From Nesterenkonia ebinurensis (GTDB lineage: Bacteria > Actinomycetota > Actinomycetes > Actinomycetales > Micrococcaceae): a stretch of 64,000 bases of DNA. The stretch covers positions 110,977 to 174,976 of the forward strand of contig NZ_VWNF01000049.1 in assembly GCF_008711175.1 (NCBI RefSeq). Reading direction: 5' to 3'. Below, piece by piece: positions 27,201-33,379 of this stretch. A program made the translations under genes and the position numbers. The number at the start of each line of letters is the position of its first letter. The stretch's first letter is position 1. The notes beneath the pieces are model-generated. The model was not told where the DNA came from and searched no databases. It worked only from the letters and a program-made list of their open reading frames with translations.

Positions 27201-27795
27201 TGTCTCTGACCACCCGCTCTCCGGAATGGAGCGCACGTTGGCGGCTCATGCGGAGCGTTCGGTGACCAGCATCCTCAGCGAGGAGGGCCCGGCCGACGGC
27301 GCTACGGTGACCATCTGTGGGATGATCACCTCCCTGCAGCGCAAAGTGGCCAAGTCCGGCAACCCCTATGCCCGTGCCGAGATTGAGGATCTGGCCGGTT
27401 CCATCGAGGTGATGTTCTTCGGCAAGACCTACCAGGCGGTCTCCATGGTGCTGGCCGAGGACCTCATTGTGGCAGTCAAAGGCCAGGTGGACCGTCGCGA
27501 TGACGGCGGAGTGGTGCTGAAAGCCATGGATGTCACCGTCCCTGAGGTCACCGATGACGGGGTCACCGGCCCAGTGGTGCTGACCATGCCGGTGCAGAAG
27601 GCCACTGAGAAGGCCATCACCGAGCTGAGGGCGACCCTGCAGGGCCACCGGGGCAAGTCTGAGGTGCAGGTTCGGCTGCTCACCGGGGAGAAGATGGAGC
27701 TGATGCGGCTGGGCAGCCAGTACCAGGTGACACCATCCCCGGCGCTCTACGGTGACCTGAAAGTTCTGCTGGGCCCGGGGTGCCTGGAGTCCTAA
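24268..27795 (+). CDS. dnaE: DNA polymerase III alpha subunit DnaE
   Basis: Replicative DNA polymerase catalytic subunit. The 1175 residues match the DnaE1 type. An N-terminal PHP domain with intact metal residues (FVHLHNHTEYSMLDG) may provide proofreading in actinobacteria. The catalytic PDFDVDFDD (Asp410 and Asp412) and the third aspartate in KMDFLGL (Asp574) follow, then fingers, a helix-hairpin-helix region, and a C-terminal OB fold. The start follows GGAAGGA. A TATTCT -10-like box is at 24224-24229. Confidence 0.97.
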   Translation: MAENFVHLHNHTEYSMLDGAAKIDELFAEAKRLGMDSIAMTDHGFLFGAYEFWKKAQDYDIKPIIGLEAYLTPGTHRTDKTRVRFGDGIDDVSGTGAYTHMTMWASSTEGMHNLFRLGSRASTEGHFYKPRADRELLSEYGRGLIATTGCPSGEVQTRLRQGQYEEAKKAVGDFRDIFGPENFYAEIMDHGNEIERRTKADLLRLAKEMNLPLVATNDLHYTHEHDAHTHSALLCLQTAATLDDPKRFKFDGEGYYLKSPAQMRELFKEFPEACDNTLAIAQRCEVEFDLDASYMPRFPVPEGETEESWFIQEVQKGLHYRYPDGIPDEVQEQAQYEIGVITQMGFPSYFLVVADFINWAKENGIRVGPGRGSGAGSMVAYAMRITDLDPLVHGLIFERFLNPDRVSMPDFDVDFDDRRRSEVIDYVVKKYGDERVAMIATYGTIKSKQALKDSARVMGEPFQTGETLTKAMPPDQQGKPIPLSDIYDKNSKRYAEAGEFRETVDADPRLKEIFSLAEGLEGLKRQWGVHAAGVIMSSDPLIDIIPLMKREQDGAIITQFDYPTCETLGLIKMDFLGLRNLTIISDALVNVKQNKGVELDLETLELDDKASYELLARGDTLGVFQLDGSGLRSLLRQMRPDNFEDISATIALYRPGPMGANSHINYALRKTGHQKVSPIHPELEEPLADILDTTYGLIVYQEQVMAIAQRVAGYSLGQADILRRAMGKKKKSELDKQYEIFSGGMKERGYSADAIKTLWDILLPFSDYAFNKSHSAAYGLVAYWTAYLKIHYPAEYMAALLTSVGENRDKLAMYLSECRRMGITVTPPSVNESALTFTPVGDDTIRFGMGAVRNVGANVVSGIVNGRQEKGQYTTFVDFFQKVPAQVCNKRTIDSLIKAGAFDELGHTRRSLVTIHELAVDQAVKQKKDSEQYETDIFGAFADGEDDDAGFEAIRVPELPEYQKKDKLNFERDMLGLYVSDHPLSGMERTLAAHAERSVTSILSEEGPADGATVTICGMITSLQRKVAKSGNPYARAEIEDLAGSIEVMFFGKTYQAVSMVLAEDLIVAVKGQVDRRDDGGVVLKAMDVTVPEVTDDGVTGPVVLTMPVQKATEKAITELRATLQGHRGKSEVQVRLLTGEKMELMRLGSQYQVTPSPALYGDLKVLLGPGCLES

Positions 27796-27798
27796 ACT
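27793..27798 (+). promoter_or_regulatory. -10 box at leaderless spacing before nrdR
   Basis: TAAACT overlaps the end of dnaE and lies 6 bases before the nrdR ATG, with AGGGGC between. It can serve as a leaderless promoter; AGGGG may also act as a ribosome site. Confidence 0.45.
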
Positions 27799-27804
27799 AG
27801 GGGC

Positions 27805-28305
27805 ATGTTCTGCCCCTTCTGCCGCCACGACTCCTCCCGGGTAGTGGACTCCCGCATGCTGGAGGACGGCTCAGGCATTCGCCGTCGCCGCCAGTGCCCC
27901 CAGTGCTCCAAACGCTTCACCACGGTGGAGACCACCAGCCTGAGCGTGATCAAACGCTCTGGTGCCGCGGAGCCCTTTGACCGGTCTAAGGTGATCAACG
28001 GGGTGCGCAAAGCCTGTCAGGGCCGCCCGGTCACCGCCGATGACCTGGCTGTGCTGGCCCAGGAGGTGGAGGAGACGGTGCGCGCTTCGGGCAATGCCGA
28101 GGTGGATGCCAATGATGTGGGTCTGGCCATCCTCGGGCCGCTGCGCCGTCTGGATGTGGTGGCGTATCTGCGCTTCGCCTCGGTGTACAAGGGCTTCGAC
28201 AATCTGGACGATTTCGAACACGCCGTCCAGGAGCTACGCCGCGAGGAGATGGAAGGCGAGGGGGCCGGCGCAAAGGTGGTCCAGCCCCGCTTCGGATTCA
28301 GGTAG
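27805..28305 (+). CDS. nrdR: Ribonucleotide reductase repressor NrdR
   Basis: Zinc- and ATP/dATP-responsive repressor of ribonucleotide reductase genes. The 166 residues have a zinc ribbon (Cys3-x2-Cys6, Cys31-x2-Cys34) with the DNA-binding arginine run RRRR before Cys31. The ATP-cone follows (about 46-140: [24 protein letters not shown]). Its place next to dnaE links replication with nucleotide supply. A clear terminator follows. Confidence 0.95.
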   Translation: MFCPFCRHDSSRVVDSRMLEDGSGIRRRRQCPQCSKRFTTVETTSLSVIKRSGAAEPFDRSKVINGVRKACQGRPVTADDLAVLAQEVEETVRASGNAEVDANDVGLAILGPLRRLDVVAYLRFASVYKGFDNLDDFEHAVQELRREEMEGEGAGAKVVQPRFGFR

Positions 28306-28317
28306 TATGAAACTCAT

Positions 28318-28367
28318 ACCGGCGGTGTGTCTCTTCAGGGGAAGGTTGAGACCACCGCCGGTTCTTT
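28318..28367 (+). terminator. Terminator after nrdR
   Basis: A perfect 10-bp stem ACCGGCGGTG (28318-28327) / CACCGCCGGT (28353-28362) with a 25-nt loop, followed by TCTTT. It stands between convergent genes and may serve both strands. Confidence 0.75.
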
Positions 28368-28401
28368 AGTTTGTCCTGCGGCGCTGCGCAGGTCACCGCC
28401 G

Positions 28402-28449
28402 CTCTCGGCCGGCAAGGCCTTGCCGGCTTTCGCGTCTGAAGAGTCGGCT
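28402..28449 (+). repeat. REP-like palindromic repeat, copy C (after nrdR)
   Basis: CTCTCGG followed by a perfect 20-bp palindrome GCCGGCAAGGCCTTGCCGGC, then TTTCG and a CTGAAGAGTCGG tail, preceded by CCGCCG. The palindrome arms differ from copies A and B in matched pairs, so pairing is kept. Confidence 0.75.
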
Positions 28450-28494
28450 CCGCTTCGCTCACCCGGCGTTCTGCTGCATCGCTGCGGACATGCC

Positions 28495-29616
28495 TCAGCA
28501 GTCGCGGCCAGGCAGCTGCAGCGGCCCGCTATTGGGGCGGATGGAGGCGAACCGGTTGTAGGCCCGTACCGGTGCGTTGGCTCCTTCCCGAACCACATGA
28601 TCAGCATCCCCGGGTTCGCGTGAGATGTAGAAGAGGGTAGGGGTGACTTCCCGGACCGCCCATCCCGAGTCCCAGCTGAGGTTGACATTACTGGGTTCGC
28701 AGACCCACTGGTTCAGCGAAACATAGAATCCCCAGGGGATATAGGTCTGTGCCGGGGTCCAGGCCGTTACGGTCAGCGGCAAATAGTAGTCGCCCGGGTT
28801 CGAGCCGAGCGCCACTTCATAAGTGAAGGTGCCCAGGTTCACTGGCGGCACCGGTACATTGACCAGACACATTTCTGCCTCCACACTGCCTTGGGGCGGA
28901 ACCGGGGCCGCATTGGCCTGGGAGCCGCCCCTGCCGCGGATATGCCAGTCCCCGCCTCGGCGGGAGGTATGCGGCTGGAAGCCGCCCTGGTCCCAGTCGG
29001 TCTCCCAATGGCCGTAGGTATAGGAGTTGTACCCGAAGTTATAGTTGGGCTCATCCTCTTCATCGTAGGGTTCCCACCCCCAGAACGGGGGCTGGGAGGT
29101 GTCAAAAGTGGCCTCCCACCATAATTCCTGGTCGCTGCTTTCATTGGTCACTTCGAACCTGTAGCAGAAGTCCATTCCCGGGTTGCCGCTCTGCGAGTAC
29201 GGAGGCAGTACCGGGGTGATCCCCGTGTCCTCGCCGGTCTCTGGGTCAATCCCCGGCAGATTCTCCAGTTCGGAGATCGCCTCAGGGTCTTGGTAGTAGG
29301 CAATGGTCTCGATAAGAGCTTCCTCGCTGAGCTCACCGAGCAGCTGCTCAATGTTCTCTTCGATCTGCTCGGGGGTCCACTGCTCAATGACCTCATCGAT
29401 CCACTCTTCAGGGTCTTCCACCGGATCGATGGGTTCTGCTGGGGTCGTGGGACCGTTTGAAGGCACACCGTACTCCAGATTGACGGTGACTGGCTGACTG
29501 TCCAGCCACTGGGCCTCGGTGAGAACAGGGGCGGAGGACTGTAGCGCGGCAAGACCGGCAAGTCCGATCCCGCCAGCCACCAGTGCGGTGCCTACCACCT
29601 TCCGTTGCCTGCTCAT
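28495..29616 (-). CDS. Exported protein of the SipW-associated operon, unknown function
   Basis: A 373-residue protein with a basic start and one hydrophobic segment (about 6-30: KVVGTALVAGGIGLAGLAAL). It resembles the alternate signals of the upstream genes but lacks the TLANWT ending. The mature part has an acidic region (about 55-125) rich in Glu/Asp and Pro, then aromatic-rich beta-like sequence with scattered Cys (FCYRFEVTNES, CLVNVPVPP, WVCEPSN, final Cys). The Cys pattern FCYRFE echoes YCFEF and FCFYFE in the small exported proteins. Its start overlaps the signal peptidase stop (ATGA), so it is the last gene of that operon. No family recognised. Confidence 0.75.
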   Translation of the reverse strand: MSRQRKVVGTALVAGGIGLAGLAALQSSAPVLTEAQWLDSQPVTVNLEYGVPSNGPTTPAEPIDPVEDPEEWIDEVIEQWTPEQIEENIEQLLGELSEEALIETIAYYQDPEAISELENLPGIDPETGEDTGITPVLPPYSQSGNPGMDFCYRFEVTNESSDQELWWEATFDTSQPPFWGWEPYDEEDEPNYNFGYNSYTYGHWETDWDQGGFQPHTSRRGGDWHIRGRGGSQANAAPVPPQGSVEAEMCLVNVPVPPVNLGTFTYEVALGSNPGDYYLPLTVTAWTPAQTYIPWGFYVSLNQWVCEPSNVNLSWDSGWAVREVTPTLFYISREPGDADHVVREGANAPVRAYNRFASIRPNSGPLQLPGRDC

Positions 29617-31040
29617 GACTGTTCTCTGGTCTCTGACCCGGTTTTGGCCGCACGCCTGGTGAGATAGGACCCGATAGCCACCATGATCAGTGCAGCGATC
29701 ACCGGCGCTAAGGCAGGGAAGCCGGTGACCGCCAGCTCATTGACCTTATTTCGGCTCGGGGTCTCGGCCCGGATCGGTGTCTCGTCCGTGGCTGGAATCT
29801 CAGAAGGAGCAGGATCCTCTGCAGAGATCGTCTCCTCGCCAAGCCCAGGCTCCTGTGGTCCTGCTGACGGCTGAGGGTCCGTGGGGCTCGGGGTGGCGCC
29901 GTTGCTGACCTCATCGGGGTACCTGGGTGCACCAACCCCGTCCAGAGGCTCATCGGAACCCTGAACGTAGAACAGCAGAGTGGATTCCTTGCCCATGTGC
30001 TCGCGGCTGAGGCCGGGCTCGGCCGCCACCACCAGCCGGTACCAGATGTCCTCGTCGGTGCTGTGAGAGCCCAGGCGGATCGGTGTGCGGTCCATAGGGA
30101 CGGCGGTGAGCTCAGTGATCAGCGTGACCTCACCGGGACAGTCCTGCAGCACAATATTCTCTGCGCTGCCGACCCTGCGTGGAGCTTCTTGCCACTCCTG
30201 GGTGCAGGAAGCTGCCGTGAGCATCAGGGGAAACTCGCCTTCGCCGATGAGGCTGGTCTGTATCATCCCGTGCTCAGGAGGATCTGCCATGATCCCTATA
30301 TCCCAGATCACTCCGGTCGCCGGGGCCAGGTTGAGCTGGGCATCTGGCAGGTACTTTGAGGTCAGATTGATGTGGTTTCCCTCAAGATGTTCGATCACCA
30401 CCTGACCGCCGTATTCGTACTCCTGCTCGGCGGCCAGTGCCGGTGCTGGGGGTACCGCGGTCACTAGGGCTGCACCGCCGATCACCGTCGCCATCACCGC
30501 TGCGGTTCCACGCCCAGCGTGCCGCGGGTGCCTTCGTGCTGCGGCTGGATGGCGCTGTTCGGACTTTCTGGGCCAGAAGGCCCAGATGACCAGAGCAGTA
30601 GCGGATAAGGTGAGGCTTCCCAGCACATAGGGATTGTTCATCTGGTTCAGGGGCTGGGCCAGGCCGGGAACCGAGAACAGCACGCGTCTGGCCTCGGTGA
30701 TGGTGTAGGGGTGGGGGTCCTCTGTGGTGTTGGCGTCACCCTGCATGCGGATGATGCGTTCCTCGGCGTCACTGCCATCTTCAATGGCGGTGACCCGGTG
30801 GGTCACCGGAAGCTCCCCCTCGCGGTCCACGGTGAGAATGTCGCCTATCTGCACCTCGGCGGCTTCGACGTCCTGAACCACCGCCACCGAGCCGGTGGGG
30901 ATTGTGGGTTCCATCGAGCCGGTCCGGAACATGATCAGGGAGATGCCGAGGGTATAGGCCAGGATCACCAGCACAATGCACACCAGCCCTGCTGCGGCTG
31001 CCAGCCACAGCAGCGTCTCGGTGATTGCTCTGCGAATCAT
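29613..31040 (-). CDS. sipW: SipW-type signal peptidase I fused to a sortase-anchored surface domain
   Basis: The first ~165 residues are an ER-type signal peptidase: a membrane segment (about 10-36), catalytic Ser42 (RTGSMEPTIPTG), His81 in THRV in place of the bacterial Lys, and Asp102/Asp108 in QGDANTTEDP. A second membrane segment ends this part. Then comes a basic stretch and a second signal-peptide-like segment (about 178-203: VMATVIGGAALVTAVP ending ALA-A). An extracellular domain with two Cys follows, then a Pro/Glu/Thr-rich stalk, and LAVTG (about 436-440) plus hydrophobic segment and basic tail: a sortase signal. ATG 31040 gives ATGA overlap with the upstream gene and has AGGAA 7 bases upstream; ATG 31064 is possible. 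Confidence 0.85.
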   Translation of the reverse strand: MIRRAITETLLWLAAAAGLVCIVLVILAYTLGISLIMFRTGSMEPTIPTGSVAVVQDVEAAEVQIGDILTVDREGELPVTHRVTAIEDGSDAEERIIRMQGDANTTEDPHPYTITEARRVLFSVPGLAQPLNQMNNPYVLGSLTLSATALVIWAFWPRKSEQRHPAAARRHPRHAGRGTAAVMATVIGGAALVTAVPPAPALAAEQEYEYGGQVVIEHLEGNHINLTSKYLPDAQLNLAPATGVIWDIGIMADPPEHGMIQTSLIGEGEFPLMLTAASCTQEWQEAPRRVGSAENIVLQDCPGEVTLITELTAVPMDRTPIRLGSHSTDEDIWYRLVVAAEPGLSREHMGKESTLLFYVQGSDEPLDGVGAPRYPDEVSNGATPSPTDPQPSAGPQEPGLGEETISAEDPAPSEIPATDETPIRAETPSRNKVNELAVTGFPALAPVIAALIMVAIGSYLTRRAAKTGSETREQS

Positions 31041-31708
31041 TGAGATGTTCCTAGGAATTCCCATTCAGGGGACACCGAAGTGCCTTGGGCCTCAACGGGG
31101 GTGTTCTCTGGCAGGCTGAATTCGAAGCAGTAGTGGACTGGGGCATCACCGGATGCAGCAAGCTGCTGGACTGAGCTTTCGTCGGCGCCAACGGTGAGAG
31201 CCACCGGGTTGTCCTGTGAGTCGCCCACAATAACGTTCCCGCTGCTGAAGCTGCCGGCGGTGCAGCCTGGGTTCTCGGTAACGGCTACTCGGTACTGGGC
31301 CCACTGCCCGAGGCCTTCTCCGTTGGGACTGTTCTCCGGATCCACCACCAGCAGCACCTCACCGGCGATGGAGCCGCTGCTGGTGCGGATGCTGAAGGGG
31401 GCGTAGACCTGTGATCCTGGTGAGAGGGCCTCCAACTCAGGATTGAACACCAGCTGGTGGGCCTCGTCGTCCTCCCGGTGCTGGTAGTTGATGCCGTCCA
31501 CGGAGCCCTGCAGGCGGAACTCACTGGCGGTCAGCTCAGTGCTGGCGTACTGGGAGTGGTTCCACGAGGCCATAGTGGCTGCGGAACCGACTCCCAGCAC
31601 CACCCCAGCTGCCAGCAGCGCTCTGATCTTCTTGTATCGGGGACTGGGTGAGTCCCTTTCTCGTGACTCACGCAGTGCCCGCCGAGTAGCGTGCACATGA
31701 TCAGTCAC
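31037..31708 (-). CDS. Alternate-signal exported protein (TasA/SipW-substrate-like) 3
   Basis: A 223-residue protein with a charged cytoplasmic head, the basic-hydrophobic alternate signal (about 27-50: KKIRALLAAGVVLGVGSAATMASWNHS) and a beta-rich mature part. The signal matches the type exported by SipW-like peptidases in actinobacteria (RER_14450-like families). Two Cys lie in GCTAGS and HYCFEFSLPENTP. GTG 31708 is two bases after the upstream stop and has no clear ribosome site; a second GTG lies at 31696. Probable fibre or biofilm-matrix subunit by analogy with TasA; function inferred. Confidence 0.75.
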   Translation of the reverse strand: MTDHVHATRRALRESRERDSPSPRYKKIRALLAAGVVLGVGSAATMASWNHSQYASTELTASEFRLQGSVDGINYQHREDDEAHQLVFNPELEALSPGSQVYAPFSIRTSSGSIAGEVLLVVDPENSPNGEGLGQWAQYRVAVTENPGCTAGSFSSGNVIVGDSQDNPVALTVGADESSVQQLAASGDAPVHYCFEFSLPENTPVEAQGTSVSPEWEFLGTSQ

Positions 31709-31710
31709 GA

Positions 31711-32343
31711 TCAGTCAGGAACAGATGCGGTGTTGAGGGTCCAGGTGATGGTCTGGTGGTTGGCCGAACCGATGGTCGCAGCCAGATCCTCCTCATCGGT
31801 GGTGGCAGTGACCACCACATCGATCTCAATGTAGCTGCCGGCCTCATTATCAGGGCCCTGGGGCAGGATGACGTCCACCGAGTCGCCGGCGGAATCAACA
31901 GGCTCACCGTTGCCGTCAAGCTGGTAACCGTCAACTGCGAGGTAGTCCACGTAGAACCCATCATGATCGTCGCCCACATAGGTGAGGGTCTCCACCACAC
32001 CGGAGTAGGTGGTGTCCTCGGTGACCCGCACATACCAGGTGGACTCGAATTCCTGGCCGGGGTAGGCGTTGGTGGTGTCGGCGTCCCAGACCAGCTCCAG
32101 GGTGTCGTCAGCCTGGTTGTTCTGGGTGCTGAAGGTGCCCGGACCGGTAGCGTCGGAGTTCACCGTGGCGGATTCGATCTGGTAGGTACCACCGCCGAAA
32201 ATCCCATCGGCCCAGTTGGTATCGGTCCAGTTGGCCAGAGTGACCATAGCGCCCACGCCGAGTACGGTGCCGCCGGCCAAGACTGCCAGCACCTTGCGAC
32301 GGCGGCGGCTTTCGGGCGCAACAGTGTTTTCTATTGTCGTCAT
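31711..32343 (-). CDS. Alternate-signal exported protein (TasA-like) 2
   Basis: A 210-residue protein. The signal RRRRKVLAVLAGGTVLGVG then TLANWTD (about 14-44) is followed by WADGIFGGG and an acidic, Thr/Asp-rich beta-sandwich-like domain with no cysteine, ending TITWTLNTASVPD. Likely cleaved by the SipW-type peptidase two genes downstream and assembled outside the cell; this is inferred from the signal type and operon. ATG 32343 is preceded by GGGGAAAA, so it is preferred to the longer open frame starting at 32415. Confidence 0.78.
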   Translation of the reverse strand: MTTIENTVAPESRRRRKVLAVLAGGTVLGVGAMVTLANWTDTNWADGIFGGGTYQIESATVNSDATGPGTFSTQNNQADDTLELVWDADTTNAYPGQEFESTWYVRVTEDTTYSGVVETLTYVGDDHDGFYVDYLAVDGYQLDGNGEPVDSAGDSVDVILPQGPDNEAGSYIEIDVVVTATTDEEDLAATIGSANHQTITWTLNTASVPD

Positions 32344-32542
32344 AGTTTTCCCCAGTAATAGTTGGTTGTTTAATGCATTAGGAGGCTCTGTTGTAGAGCG
32401 AAATAAGCTCATCAAAGGTATTTACACCTGACTCAAGCCAGAGTTGACCTTACCGCAAGCAGATGCTCACCAGTCGCTAGTTTCGGGGCTTCTGGGAAAA
32501 CCTCGTAGAAATCCTAGTAACCACCTGGGTGCACCGTGCAGA

Positions 32543-33283
32543 CTACTCGGAATCCGCAGTCTGGGACTCCACGTGGAACTGCCAGGTAGCCTGTGCCTGC
32601 CCAGCTGGAATAAGGCTGTCCGATGCTTCGAAATAGAAGCAGAAGTGCTGAATGCGGGAGTTCCACTGACTCACCGGTGCCCCATCGTCAACGAAGATGA
32701 GGGAGAAGTCCAGATCAGGGAGTCCGTCCTCCTCAGCCAGGCCTTCGTTGAGGCTGTCTCCTTGGGCCACCAGCTGACCACCCCCGTCCACGATGTCCTG
32801 GGGGTTTCTGCAGGCTAAGCTGTGACTGAATTCCTCGCTGGCCATCTCCGGTGAGGTCATAGGTGGCATCTGGTAGAGCTCATAGGAGATGTGCTCTGCG
32901 TTGATCCCGCTGGACTCCACCGTGATATTGGTGATCTCCCCGCTCAGCGATTCGGAGTCCTCCGCCAGTCGGATGCCGAACCGCGCGGTGTCGGACCAGT
33001 TGTTATTGATGCCGGCCACATCCAGCTGAAGTTCAGCAGCATTCTCCGCGCTGTAGTGGTCGAACCAGGAGTCATGGCGGAATGCTCCGCCGTCTGAGCC
33101 GAATGGCGTTGAGTTGGACTCCGCTGAGAGTTCCCCGGCGGCCCCGAAGTTGCCCCATGCGAACTGGCCTGCGGTCCAGTTGGCCAAGGTAAGGGCAGCA
33201 CCGAGGCCAAGCACCACGCCCCCGGCGAGTACGGCCTGAATCTTTCTGCGGCGCTTGCCGCTAAGGTGAGTGTCTGTAGTCAT
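32543..33283 (-). CDS. Alternate-signal exported protein (TasA-like) 1
   Basis: A 246-residue protein, first of the minus-strand surface operon. It has a short basic head, the signal KRRRKIQAVLAGGVVLGLG then TLANWT (about 10-38), then a mature domain rich in Asn, Ser and Glu. Two Cys are present (LACRNPQD and HFCFYFEASDS), and it ends with TWQFHVESQ. The conserved LAGG-V-LG-GA-x-TLANWT core is shared with gene 2. ATG 33283 is preceded by CGGAGA. A 199-bp gap separates it from gene 2, so gene 2 may have its own promoter. Confidence 0.78.
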   Translation of the reverse strand: MTTDTHLSGKRRRKIQAVLAGGVVLGLGAALTLANWTAGQFAWGNFGAAGELSAESNSTPFGSDGGAFRHDSWFDHYSAENAAELQLDVAGINNNWSDTARFGIRLAEDSESLSGEITNITVESSGINAEHISYELYQMPPMTSPEMASEEFSHSLACRNPQDIVDGGGQLVAQGDSLNEGLAEEDGLPDLDFSLIFVDDGAPVSQWNSRIQHFCFYFEASDSLIPAGQAQATWQFHVESQTADSE

Positions 33284-33379
33284 AGGTCTCCGTTCAGGGG
33301 GAGAGCCTATATCACGCGGAGAGCACCGGGCGGTCACATCGGTGAGGTGATGAATAACCTGGTAAAAAACCTGGTAGTG

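Noticed and set aside
28306..28494. Small protein between nrdR and the surface operon
   Set aside because: The region is explained by the terminator and the palindromic repeat; the open frames have no ribosome sites.
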